Assembly (NCBI GenBank): GCA_907163375.1
Contig: CAJQUW010003421.1
Span: 62,001 to 126,000 of the forward strand
From: Prostheceraeus crozeri
Taxonomy: Eukaryota > Platyhelminthes > Polycladida > Euryleptidae
DNA: 64,000 bases
Reading direction: 5' to 3'
Part shown: one piece after another, positions 50,855 to 62,245 of the stretch
How positions within the stretch are numbered: position 1 is the first letter of the stretch
Layout: the number at the start of each line of letters is the position of its first letter
Program-made: the position numbers and the translations under genes
The notes under the pieces: generated by a model
The model's input: the letters and a program-made list of their open reading frames with translations, nothing else
Told to the model about the DNA's origin: nothing
Database searches by the model: none

Positions 50855-52912
50855 CTAAATGATTTTAACAGTAGGTGCACCCTCGTGACGCCTGTTCAAT
50901 TCTAGCTTACGAAAATCGATCAAACGAGATTCCATCAAACTTGTCTCAATCGGATCATGCACACACTTTAAGAAATTGATATTGAAGCTATCTATGTTGG
51001 TGCACGGGTTGCAAAATTTTATATGATCGCTCAAGGCGCTATGACAATCACGCTTGATGATGCTATTTTTATGTTCGTTATACCGCAAACGGAACGGCCG
51101 AGCAGTTTTTCCTATATATTTAAAATTACAAAATTTACACTCTAATTCATAAACAACGCATGATTTATCACAATTATACTTATCAGGAAGTTTTACGCAG
51201 ATTTCACAATTGCTATGTTTTTTACACGGACTCTTTCTTTTCATAGCCTGGCGCAGTTTCTTATTTCCGGTAGTTACAAAGTTGATTTCTAATTTGTATC
51301 TACGAATGTTGTAATTAATTTTTCTTATTAAACTATCGCTGACAAAAGGCAACTTTAGTGTACATTTCCTACTTATTGATTTTGTATTATTTATGCTATC
51401 ATTTGATCTGTGTTTATTTTTAGTTTTGTTGCACTTCCTTTTGTCATTGTTAGTATATCCGTTCAATTTTAAATTACTTTTACACGCTTCAATGTCTGCC
51501 TTCATGGCTTCGGCAGGCAAAGTCGCACTACTACGAATTTCTATGTCATTAACTTTTTGTTGGACAAAATTCGTTTTTACAAAGCTGGGTAGCCAACTAT
51601 CTTTTTTAAGAGAATTACCGGAGGAGATCTCTTTGACATATTTCTTATGGGTTATTTTTCCATTATTTGTCCAAACCGCTAAATCTAGGAAGTTCAATCT
51701 ACCGGTATGTGGAGATTCCACGGTAAATTTAATATTGTTGTCAATCGAATTAAAGGTCGTACTTATTAAATCGAAAGTGTCAGAATCTCTTTTGAGGGGA
51801 CCTATTATAATGTCGTCAATGTATCTTTTATAAATAATGTTATCAAAATTGAGCTGAGCTCTAATGGCAACAATAGCTCTTTCTTCTATACTGTTCATAA
51901 ATATGATTGCCAGTGGTGGGGCATAGTGTGATCCCATGGGAACATCCTTAATCTGGAGGTAACTTTGATCATTAAAAGCGATCTCATAATTATAAGACAC
52001 GAATTTTAGCATAGTGAGAAATTGGTCTACAGTTATATCAAAATTATCTATCTGTGTCCAATGCTTATGAGCGAATAAATTTACAGCATCCAAAGCAGGG
52101 GCTATCGGAATCCTGGGGTAGAGATTGACCACATCTAAAGATATGAACATGCAGTCTTCACTTATCACTTCAGTATAACTTTTAAATATATCTATAAGTT
52201 CCAGAGAACTTTTAAATGTGCAGGTACAAAGTTCACAAGTTGATTCAAAATACGGCCGCAAATCCAATCAACTTTGTTAATAGGGTTATTGGTAACCGAA
52301 GCAATAGGCCTGAGAGGATACTGATTACATTCACTTCTCTCTTTATGATCTTTGATCAACGCGTAGAAATTTGAAGGTCGGCTTCCCGAAACATGCAAGC
52401 GCTGCAAATTCGATTTGCTCAAGTTATCTTTAAAAATATTATTTATCAGTGTTCACTTGCTTCTCTAAACTATTTTTCTTACTTTTATTGATTGGCTTAT
52501 ACGTGGATCTGTCTTTTAAGATCTCCTCAGTTCTAGCTATCATTTATGAGGCTTTCGTGACACAAAGTCTATTACTTTTATCGGTAGCTGTAATCATAGG
52601 GTCATTTTTGTCAAGAAATTTTTTACTGTTTCGCATTTTTTTATTGAAACTTGTACAGCGATCTTTGTGTTTGACATGAGACACTTCAGTTTTAACAGCT
52701 TCAATTATTTCTTTTTTGAACAACAGCAAATTGACTTCGTTTTCGTTATCCATGCAATTGGGTAACGTGACAGTACTTTTAAGAAAAGGTATGTTCATAA
52801 AGTCATTATTGCCATTGTCATTTCTACGCTCGAGGTTAAATTTCCAAAGCATATTATACGTCAGTTTTTCTAACGCTAATTCAACATCATCCATAAACTC
52901 ATCGGAATTCAA
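50855..52912 (-). pseudogene. Penelope-like element: RT and GIY-YIG endonuclease, nearly full coding span
   Basis: Reading leftward: an N-terminal segment with NDPMITATDKSNRLCV (DKG-type motif), then FYALIKDHK and PLRPIASVTNNPI, then the RT proper, CMFISLDVVNLYPRIPIAPA (motif A), DVPMGSHYAPPLAIIFMNSI (B) and YKRYIDDIIIG (C). Then come NIKFTVESPHTGRLNFLDL and a C-terminal Cys-rich GIY-YIG nuclease (CEICVKLP, CVVYELECKFCNFKYIGKT, FRLRYNEHKNS). The last 470 codons are one open frame; the whole is interrupted about twice. The nuclease nicks target DNA and the RT copies RNA from the nick. The 3' side continues into sequence shared with the 171-bp repeat. Confidence 0.88.
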
Positions 52913-53107
52913 GTTTGGTGGAATCCTGAAATTAGGGCCTTTTTGAGAATATCAATCAAGTCAAATGGTAAATCAATGTTCGTTTCGTTCGTGTACAAAT
53001 TACAAGATGCGTCACGAGAATGTTATAGAAGCTTACCCAACTGGTACTGCGGAGAGACGCGGCAAAGATATTCATCTGCATACTCGAAAGGAAATGATGG
53101 CTTGACG

Positions 53108-54560
53108 GAAAGAGTCCGTGTAAAAAACATAGCAATTGTGAAATCTGCGTAAAACTTCCTGATAAGTATAATTGTGATCAGTGCGGCTCGTGCAGTTCAG
53201 CTAAAGTGGGGCGCAGTCCAAATTTCATTATTTAAGTTCATAAGCTAATGTGGTCTCATTTGCAGCTAACTATAGGCCTACATACTACAATTACTATTAG
53301 TTTTACATGTAAGCCTAGACTTATATGAAACTGTTTAATTATGACATGGCAAAATTGAATTGTTCCATTCGCTAACTGCGATCCCTTAATGATAAAGAAC
53401 TATTTTTATAATAAGGACTCACCATCAAGCAAAAATAGAAAATATGTTTGAATTCGCAACAGGTTATTGAAATAAAAAAATCATTATAAAGCTCCTTCAT
53501 TCAATTTAATTTCAAATTATTCGCAATTTTTTAAAGCTAAATCGGCTTTCAAGGCAAAAATATGTCAAACTATTGAGCAACTTTTTCATTCGAAATTCGG
53601 AAGGTTACAGACAAGGTTTTGTGAAACGTTAACGTGATTCCTGATGTAACCTTGGTGAGTCAATACTTCTTCATACGAATTTTTCTTTATTTGAAATGTT
53701 GAAATAAAGTCTTTCTTGAGAAAAATATTCTGATTGAATTCCAATCGAATCTACATGAGAGACGTACCAATTAATAGTGACCGAATGCGTTTCGACTGCA
53801 GTCTGCAATGCTTGCACATGTTTAATAAAATTGGCGTTAGCTTGACTTCCTAACACACACTGCAGCGTTACAACTAATAAGAATGCGCGAAACTGTACCA
53901 TAGGGACATTGTGAGAGCGCCCCATCTCAGCACAATTTACGCGTGTGATGCAGCCAGAAATATTTGATGTATGCAAATGTATGATCAGCAAAACCTGTAT
54001 GAAGCGAGGCGCATTTGCTGTGCGCCCCATCCACGAGGGATAGGGACGGTGACGTCTGCTGAGTCACTTGAAACGAGCTTTGATTGATGTTTGCGCATTC
54101 TTGGTTATTGGGCAGGTTGAGCCATTGACCGTTCAGTTAGCGTTCATTTAACTTGATGATGATATACATGTATGTAAATTTTGGTGTATTATCTAATGGA
54201 GGGCTGCGCCCCAGGCGCCCATATGGACGGGCCGCCGCTGATTGCGATAAATCATGCGTTGTTTATGAATTAGAGTGTAAATTTTGTAATTTTAAATATA
54301 TAGGAAAAACTGCTCGGCCGTTCCGTTTGCGGTATAACGAACATAAAAATAGCATCATCAAGCGTGATTGTCATAGCGCCTTGAGCGATCATATAAAATT
54401 TTGCAACCCGTGCACCAACATAGATAGCTTCAATATCAATTTCTTAAAGTGTGTGCATGATCCGATTGAGACAAGTTTGATGGAATCTCGTTTGATCGAT
54501 TTTCGTAAGCTAGAATTGAACAGGCGTCACGAGGGTGCACCTACTGTTAAAATCATTTAG
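53108..54560 (+). pseudogene. Second, 5'-truncated copy of the PLE in the right arm
   Basis: Inverted copy of the C-terminal nuclease part of the PLE. It begins abruptly at GAAAGAGTCCGTG (53108), is split by a hAT element (53179-54240), then runs CDKSCVVYELECKFCNFKYI to HEGAPTVKII and a stop. It is part of the palindrome arm and not an independent insertion. Confidence 0.88.
53179..54240. mobile_element. Non-autonomous hAT element, 1062 bp
   Basis: Starts CAGTGCGGCTCGTGCAG and ends with the complement of CAGCGGCGGCCCGTCCAT, imperfect hAT-type TIRs. Flanked by ATTGTGAT and ATTGCGAT (8 bp, one mismatch). The uninterrupted site is in the left arm at 51167-51174. No transposase; a 119-codon minus frame at 53671-54030 has no recognised domain. 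Confidence 0.85.
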
Positions 54561-55487
54561 TAAGGCAGTGACCAAGCGTCTGGACGCGAAACGTTTGCCG
54601 ATTTTACCTGTATTATATTTTTACTTAAACCTTTGTGTTTATTCGGCATTACATATGTTTCGGGAGAGATTTGTGACGTTTTCATTTTATTCCTTATGCG
54701 CCTCCTGCCTGAAGCCATTACATACACCTTTCGGCACTCAAGTCCAAAAAATCCAAAATATTCTGGTATACAGCACCGATTACCCAAAAAAGCCAAACTT
54801 AAGCTCAGCACACCAGTCTCCATCCACATTATCAGTTTCATTACCATAGCTATCGATGCCACTCCTCCACAGCAATTCAAACAAGGTGAGATTTGAGAAA
54901 ATTGTATGAATTTCCAAATTTATTTATTTACTCGACCTTGTTAATATTCGTGTCCGATTTGGGGACAGAAACATGGTATGATGTCTGTAAAACTACTTGC
55001 TGCAGGATGTGAGTGGCCATCAATTCTGCTGTCTGTACATATAATATGAAATTCTATGAAGCCAACAATTTGGAGATTTGGTTGTTCAGCCTTCATATTT
55101 TCGGAAGGAGAACCCATGTGGGAAAACTGAAGTAGGAGTAGGTTTCTTATCCTGTTCAAATACATTCTTTATTTTTCATGTCATGGTTGATGACAAAAAC
55201 GTTATAAAAAGCATATATGTCTCACAGATTCGGATTATTTCAGATGCTCTGCTAAATACTGATATAAAGGTTTATTCTTTGCCTACAGAGTTTGCAGGAA
55301 CAGCATGGATTGATGTTTACTGCTTAGTCTGCCTAATGTGCTGAGATGAGAAAGCTTAACTTTCATGTCATTAGTGCAAAAGCAATTCTACGATAGCCAG
55401 AAAATGATGTGAAAACCAGTAGCAAATGCGTTGTGAATGCTAAGTAATAGGCTAACTGCTGTGTAGGCCCAGTAAGCTGATAATCTA

Positions 55488-56482
55488 CACTGTAAATCGC
55501 TCAATACCAATCACATACGAAGGATGCATACCAAAATATTTTTTTGGTATATTTCTGTATGATCTTGGTATATATTTGTATGCTTTTCGCATGTTATTTG
55601 AAGTGTGGTATGCTTTACATACTATAGCCATACCAGCACAATGTTAAAAGAAAGCATCAATCATGTCCAAAGTATCTTGATTTAAGGACTTTTGTCAATG
55701 AAGATCACACTAATGTTACTACTGTTCTGTAAGTAGTTAGATAATGACATTCAAGAGTGATACTTTTAATGCTGAATTCGATTTTAATACACGTAAGTCT
55801 AAGGCATTTCATGAATAATCAATAAGTATTCAGCCATCAACAATTATGTATCATGTAATTTTGAAATAAGGCATATTATCAATCCGAAGTAAAAACACAT
55901 TATAATTCATTAAACGCAAAAATAGTTATGTTTGAGATATATAAGTCAACATGGTTGCTGAAAAGTTATCGTTAAATGAAATGATGTTTATCAATTTAGT
56001 TCAAGGAAATGGGCTAATTATGAGTCTTGTGAATGCTATAAGACAAGTTGCGAAGATGACATGCGGCTTTAATTCCACAATAAATCTAATCTAGTTAAAT
56101 TCCATACTTTCACAAAGAAATATTCACGGCTGGTATTACTGGAAAAAAGTTATTTGTAAGTAGTATGTAGTATAACATATTTTTTGCCATATGACATAAA
56201 GCTATTCATACGAAAGACATACGAAACACATACCAATTTGCATCGGGTCTCGTATATAAAACATACCAAGAATTCGTATTTCAACGTAAAACAGCCAATC
56301 ACAGTTAACATAGTTCGTATCGTTTACATACCAATCACATACGAAAGTAAATGGCCATTCGTATGAAAAACATACCAGATTTCTTTATATATACCAGAAT
56401 CTCGTATCAAATGTTGGTTTCAAATTGTATGTAAACTTGGTATGTGTTTGTATGTAATTTTCGTATCCAGCGATTTACAGTG
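55488..56482. mobile_element. Non-autonomous Tc1/mariner-type element, 995 bp
   Basis: The ends CACTGTAAATCGCT and AGCGATTTACAGTG are exact inverted copies, with TA on both sides (55486-55487 and 56483-56484). The empty TA is in the left arm at 49928-49929. Both halves are filled with short CATACGAA, CATACCAA and GGTATG motifs in both directions. No coding content. Confidence 0.92.
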
Positions 56483-57589
56483 TAATAAAGAATCAAGTTG
56501 CCCACTCTAGCTCGTCACTGGCGGCCATAAATTAAAGTAAAATCTACAAAAAAAGGTCCATTAGAAAGCAGTTTTCTTCCTCTAAACATTTTATAGAGCA
56601 GAGGTTCCCAAACTCCGAACCACGGTTCGGATCCGGACCGCGGCATTAACTTCACGAACTGCAATGATCCCGAGATGTACACACTACTCTTTGTGGTTTG
56701 CTTCGTTATTAATCAGGCTTAATCTGTCCTTTTGAGTCACTGACCACTTTTGAACTAAGCCTGTGGAGTAAATTTTTATGAAAGCAAAGACCTTGTCTCG
56801 CATCCATTCTTTCGCAATGAATCTTTTTTTTTGAAGAATATTTCATAGCTTCTCTTATTTCAGTGCTTTTCCAAGTCATAATGTTGAAACTGTGGTATGT
56901 GATTTTCAAATCGAAATGCAAATACCGAGACTTTTGTGACGTCTGGTAAAAGATCGATATTCTGTAATAATCGCTTTAAAAATTCATTAAATATTAATAC
57001 GCTTGTCATGCATAATGCTCTTTCTTTCTCTCGGCTGCCTGAACAGTTTTATTTGTTGATCAATATCAATGAAAGTAAATTTTTGGCATACTGCACAAAC
57101 ATACGCTAAAATTATTTCTAGTATATGATAAAATGTATGAATAAGTAATGCACACTTACATGTAATTATAAGACTATCGTGTCTGTTGTGTTCTTGATAG
57201 TTTAAGTCTAATATTATAATGAAAAAGGAAGTTTCAAATATAACAGCATTGCAATTTGCAGCAATGAAATACGTTTATCTTCATTGTTACTTTCTTGTTA
57301 CTTCATCTTTCTACAGCTTAACTGCCTAAAAACATGTTAGCGAATCCCGGAATCCTGGTTAACTAATCCCTGGATTAAAAACCTCATTGATCAATCAATA
57401 TTGATTATTCAGCGTGTGAGGCGACTGAGCGTGACATTCTGTGGTTTGACTTGACTGCGAAATCTTTTCGATCCATTTATCGGACAAGGTTCATAGCAGC
57501 GGCAGCTGGCATCTGACAAGACTGTGTGAATAATGCTATCGTTTGTCAACAGGTGCTCTACCGTCGGCAGCAAAAACAACGTACAGTCC

Positions 57590-58320
57590 GTTTCATAAAA
57601 AGTGGATCATCCTAAAATTTGACTAAATAAAATATAAGTATGATACAGAAAGCATTTTTCATGTTATTTCATGTCCCTAATATACTTAAATGTCCTCATA
57701 TAATCTGATAAGCTATGATACAGAAACGGTTCTTAAGAAGCTAATATTTTGTGGCCCTACCCTTATTGTCAATGACATTACCAATTCGTCTAGGCATTGA
57801 TTCGATGATATCGTTGATTTTTGACTGATCTAACTTTCTCCACTCTCTTTTTAACAGTGACGTAAGTTAAAATTAAAATTAAAGTGACGTGTCTCATTGC
57901 CCATGTGAGACGTCTTTTTGTATGCTGATCTGATAATTCGATCTGAGAGGGCCTCTTACAGCTCTTGAAATTCGACTCAATATGTCTTCTACGAATAGTG
58001 GACTTAGAAGACTTGCACATAGACGAGTCTAGTGCAACCATCTCAGTTAACGAGAGACTTGGATCAACTTTAACAAATCTTAAATTTAGGCGGTCTCTAC
58101 GTTTGGATGTTTTGCGTGGACGGCCAGAGCCCTCTTTACGATAGAGTCGAAAATCATCATTATGCCATCGATGCACATTTGTGTAAGGGACATTTAGTCG
58201 CTTGCTTGTAGCTCGCAAAGAAAACCCTAGTTTATAGCAAGGCTGACACTTTGCCTTTTGTGAATGCGATCTCGTTATTGTTCATTTGTGCTTTGTATTG
58301 TTTTCAACCGGTAAGAGATA
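57590..58320 (-). pseudogene. Internally deleted Tc1-like transposase
   Basis: N-terminal HTH with FSLRATSKRLNVPYTNVHRW, linker GSGRPRKTSKRRDRLNLRF, and the start of the core (STIRRRHIESNFKSCKRPSQ, LTWAMRHV). After a deletion that removes all three catalytic residues it runs KKRVEKVRSVKNQRYHRINA in this frame and, in the neighbouring frame, a Tc1 tail ending NKGRATKY. The left end TACAGTCCGTTTCATAAAAA at about 57588 looks like a TIR preceded by TA. A frameshift lies near the end. Confidence 0.8.
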
Positions 58321-58380
58321 GATTTCTAGCTGAAACCCTAGTTGCCGGTCCATGGATATTTATGGATGATCGACATGCAT

Positions 58381-58466
58381 GATTTACAGATGAAACATTA
58401 ATGTCTTATGGATGATCATGCATGATTTATAGATGAAACATTAATGTCTTATGGATGATCATGCAT
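58381..58466. repeat. 43-bp tandem duplication
   Basis: Two copies of a 43-base unit (GATTTACAGATGAAACATTA through GATCATGCAT), one base different. ATGGATGAT/CATGAT motifs continue on both sides. Confidence 0.9.
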
Positions 58467-58538
58467 GAATATTGGATGATTATCCAGGGAATATCGATGA
58501 ATAACAAAATATCATCCATGATATATCCGTTGCCTAAT

Positions 58539-58768
58539 GGAATTTTCACTCTCATGGAAGGTTAATCATGGTTAATGTGTAGGCAGCAAATGCACTGATT
58601 CCTGTGTAAGCAAACCAGTTAACAGGGCACAAAGTTATATACACACATAGCAGCAACAGTTCTACTTTTCTTATTGCCCTCCTGTTAACTTGCTTGTTTA
58701 CACAGGAGTCAGAAGATTTGCTGCCTACACATCAACTATGATTACCCTTCCATGGGAGTGGAAATTTC
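58539..58768. mobile_element. 230-bp hairpin MITE
   Basis: The arms (GGAATTTTCACTCTCATGGA with its complement, then GTGTAGGCAGCAAAT with its complement, then CCTGTGTAA) are inverted over about 90 bases around a short centre. Target duplication not clear. Confidence 0.75.
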
Positions 58769-59189
58769 ATAACAATAATGCATCACATTTTTCAACGATT
58801 TTTCACATCGATCTGCAGTAAGTGCGAAGGTTTTTGACGTAGAAACTTAAAAGATGAATTCTTATTATTGAAAATGTAAATTTATATACAAGAATATGCA
58901 TTACATTCGATGTTGCACAAAAATGGTTTAGAAAGAAAATATACGACACTACAATTAACACAGCAGTTTTCTTTTCATTACATGAAGTAATTTAACAAAG
59001 CAATAGTTCACCATTTCAGAAGTTCAGATGCGAAATGCAAAATAGCAAAAATCACTGAGGCATACCAGAGAATGAAACCTAGTTCACTACTACACTAAAT
59101 TCATTTATTCATGTAGAAGCGCCTGACACCAACGACTATGAGTTTAAAATCACCAGCAAATATGAAGTTCGAGTAATCAGTAAAATTTC

Positions 59190-60975
59190 GGGAATCGTGC
59201 CACCTCGCAATCAACTGAAAGAAATCAGCAGTTTTATGATTGATTCAGTACATATGAGTAAATATACTAGAAAACTTACTGTTGTGACTGTGTTGACTTG
59301 AAATCGAATACTGTAGTAAAATTGGAAAGAACAGGAGAATACGACATATTGAGCTGAATGGAATCAGAGAACGGGTACCACTTTGAATAGCCGAATTGAA
59401 CCGACCTGAGGTAAGATGAGTGATTGAGCTTAATGGGAAGAATTGGAGAACGAATGCTACCTTGCTATTGCTACCAACTGAAAGGAATCAGAACATTTAT
59501 TTGATTCAGTACATATACACTGCTCGAAAAAAGTTCTGTTACACTTTCATAAAGTAAAACGTTTTTTTGATTGACTTTCATCTAGAAGGATTTTTACACA
59601 TCAGGGACATTTATACGTTGCCTAAAGATGTGTAGTGTAATCATTTATCAGAATAATAATCAATTGAGGTCGTATGAATATAACACAGGCTAATTCATAT
59701 GTTCAAAAAATAGCATTTTATCATAGATCGGTAAGAAGATACCATTTGTTCTGTCTTTGATACAAAACATACCGTACATAAAAGATGAGTAAATTGGTTG
59801 ATCATTCAGATGATGTATAAAATTTCTTTTAAGAGATAAAACACTCAGCATCCGGTGTCGTCACTGCCGTCATCACGGTCATAGACGAAACTCGGTCGTT
59901 TCGGTTATAGACGAAGCTTTCCTGACTGGATTGACCAAGTTGCTGGCGAGTATTCGACTGACGATTTGAAGGAATGGTTTAGTGACGGTTTGGGTTATGA
60001 ACACTAGGATGACGAAGGGATTGCTCAGCACGTGCACACAGAGTGAAAGTGAAGATGAGGACGATGTTATAGTAGAAAGAAACACCCTGTGACCCACGCG
60101 GAAGCCTAGCATCATATTGACCGATTCCTGAGTTATTTGCGGAGTGAGGGCTTGGCTGATCCCGTCAATACAGCGACATGTTTGGAATGGCGCAACATAG
60201 CGGCCGAGCAATCATTTTTAGATAAAGATGACGCTTTTGTACATTGTATTTCACGAGTTAGTAGTTTAATATTGTTTGACAACGATCAAATTTTGGTTGT
60301 TATTTTGAAGTAACTTTTAAGCATTAATTTTTATGCAGATTTGCATTGCAAAATATTGCAATTTATGTACAATGTCATTAAATAAAGAAGTTTTTCATCA
60401 TATCAACACAGTAATAGTATGGAAATCTTGGGAATAGTACATGGACTTCACTAGCTATGTTTATAACTTTTAAGTTCAAAATTCAATTATCCGGATCGCT
60501 CTTTGACCTATTTGGTTTGGGTCGCCCGTATAATCGAAGATGCACTGCATATGAAGTAGTGTACACTCTATTTTATGACATATTCCATAACTACAGATCG
60601 GTGAAGTAACATGTAAAAACCGAGCGTCAATTAAGCGTAACAGCACTTTTTTATGGGTTTACTTGAATAATGATAACTTACCGTTGTAAGTATGTTGTAT
60701 TGAAATTGAGAGAACAGGGGATTAGGAGAGATTGAGCTAGACTTCGAGAACCGTGCCACCTCGCAATCAACTGAAAGAAATCAGTACATTTATGTTTGAT
60801 TCAGTGCATGTACTTTAATAATGATAACCTACCGTCGTGACTATGTTGACTTGAAATCGAATGGTAAAATTTAGCCGAAATAAGACGAGATATGGAGCCG
60901 AATAGAATCAGAGAATGGGTACCACTTTGAATAACCGAAATTGAACCGACGTGTGGTTAAGACGAGAGATTCGTA
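59190..60975. repeat. Dispersed direct repeats flanking transposon debris
   Basis: CGTGCCACCTCGCAATCAAC with the following 50 bases occurs at about 59197 and 60744, and GGGTACCACTTTGAATA with about 50 bases at about 59374 and 60916. A weaker third copy is at about 59455. The inserted stretch 59518-60650 has imperfect inverted ends (AAAAAAGTTCTGTTAC and GTAACAGCACTTTTTT), suggesting a mariner-like insertion into the repeat. Confidence 0.6.
60080..60548 (+). pseudogene. pogo/Tigger-like transposase C-terminus and right end
   Basis: The plus-strand frame reads PVTHAEAxxHIDRFLSYLRS then LEWRNIAAEQSFLDK, the usual tail of pogo/Tigger transposases (SHSEAL...LRYLE...RDIAAKK). The right end (60480-60548), with ATTATCCGGATC and CGTATAATCGAAGATGCACT, is a decayed Tigger-type TIR followed by TA. 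Catalytic regions are absent or unrecognisable. Confidence 0.6.
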
Positions 60976-61394
60976 GGAGAACTTCGTAGGAGAATTTGAT
61001 GATACCGAGCTCAACTTGAACATACTCCCATCAACTGCTTTACAATCCTGAAATCATTTAATTCAACGCTTAGGAGCAGTAGATATACAGATTTATCAAC
61101 ATGTCAATAAACTAGTAGAAAATACTCTTTTTATCTATCTTTTATCAATTTTACAATATGTAGTCGATCTTATATTTCGTCATACAATTTAACGCTATCA
61201 AATCTTACAGAAAATTACGCTTAACTTTCAGTTCCGTTCAATATTGGAGCAAGATCAATAGACAACATTTATTAAACAGTTCGAAATCCAGCTACCGGTA
61301 TATCCATCATCAGAGAATACCTCATGCCCAACTTGACGTCATGAGCAAATATGAGGAGATATCTGCCTCAGACCGCAGTATATAATCCGATGTG

Positions 61395-61560
61395 TGGATA
61401 TGACCAGTGTACCCTTCAGACTGTCCGTCAGAGACGAAACGCGTCGGGTCACTTTTTTTATTTTATTCAATAAAAAGTAGTAACTATCACGGAGTGAATC
61501 TTTTGTCTCAACGCAACTATTGTGTTTCATCACGGAACTCTCAGAGAGTCGAATGACTTC
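61395..61560 (+). mobile_element. Possible PLE/LINE 3' end
   Basis: CTGTCCGTCAGAGACGAAAC forms a short stem-loop followed by ATTTTATTCAATAAAAAGTA, similar in style to 3' ends of Penelope-like elements (compare the GCGTCTGGACGCGAAACG block after the PLE stop in the palindrome). No coding sequence is attached. Confidence 0.35.
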
Positions 61561-62105
61561 CAACTTTATCTGAGGCTTGGCCTGAGCCTCACTTGAAGCT
61601 CTCAGGGTCGTTCAGACTAGAGACAAACTTCTTCGTGGAGTTCATCTCGCAGACCTCGCTCAGATCGTTCAGGCAAGCTTGTCTCAGGACCTGTTCACAC
61701 TATCTCTCGGCAAGCGTGCCGAGTCGCCCCAAACAAAATGACGGCTGACGAAGTTGGTGAGTCTCAGCAAGTAATTTGTCGCACCTTCTGTTTGATTGAC
61801 ATTTAAAACCGACGACGACGACTCCAATTCTGCGGTTTAATTGGATAGTGGCTGAAGTCTCAGATCTCAGCTCTCATGTCTGAACCTACCTTAATGACGA
61901 TGTCATCAATTCTGAAGTTTATTTTAATATTTATTAGCATTTCATTGAGTGCTACAGCTCCATCATCATTGTGTCTTTTCTGTGAACTGACAACTATTCA
62001 GAAATTATTCCGTCCGACTGAAACCGGCACATTATATAGGTCTATTACAACAGATGGAATTATATATCTAATAAAAGGGAGCAATAGAAAAATATTTCAA
62101 CTTAC
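61561..62105. other. Mostly non-coding, possible host intron
   Basis: CTCAG-rich stretch at 61560-61760 (many TCTCAG/CTCAGA words), then AT-rich sequence. A 97-codon frame at 61876-62169 has a hydrophobic start but overlaps the better-supported opposite-strand exon, so it is not called. Confidence 0.35.
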
Positions 62106-62245
62106 TTCATCATCAAAACTTTTCAAATGCACTGGAAGATCAGCGATCGTTATCTTGTTCATTTTATGATTCATTCTTCTCTCCATTAGCTCAAGCCTCT
62201 TGAACATGTCGGTATGATTCACCTGCATTGCTTCATGTAAGTCGT
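62106..62245 (-). CDS. Possible internal exon of a host gene
   Basis: On the minus strand CTTTCAG precedes and GTAAGT follows a 140-base stretch whose only open frame reads DLHEAMQVNHTDMFKRLELM, then ERRMNHKMNKITIADLPVHL and KSFDDE. It is helical, charged and possibly coiled coil. The other two frames hit stops at once. Splice sites of this quality around a clean frame favour a real exon. Function unknown; the neighbouring exons are uncertain (one candidate is 63581-63746). Confidence 0.4.

Larger units (their letters stand above)
49100..57560. repeat. Palindrome: 2.4-kb arms around a 1.87-kb spacer
   Basis: 49100-51237 (left inner arm, continued by 26130-26369 beyond the Polinton) is an inverted, nearly identical copy of 53108-57549 once two later insertions in the right arm are set aside (53179-54240 and 55488-56482). 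Arm lengths then agree at about 2.39 kb each. The spacer 51238-53107 holds most of a PLE. Differences between arms are few (for example, one base in GTGGTCCGG versus GCGGTCCGG). Confidence 0.92.

Noticed and set aside
51393-51833. 146-codon plus-strand frame
   Set aside because: Exactly antisense to the well-supported PLE reverse transcriptase/nuclease frame; hydrophobic composition is typical of an antisense shadow.
59521-60660. A complete Tc1/mariner element with ends AAAAAAGT-CTGTTAC
   Set aside because: Only one good end was found and the interior shows just pogo/Tigger remnants, so I list debris rather than a complete element.
61876-62169. 97-codon plus-strand frame with hydrophobic start (secretory-like)
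   Set aside because: No recognisable domain, and it overlaps a minus-strand exon with canonical splice sites.
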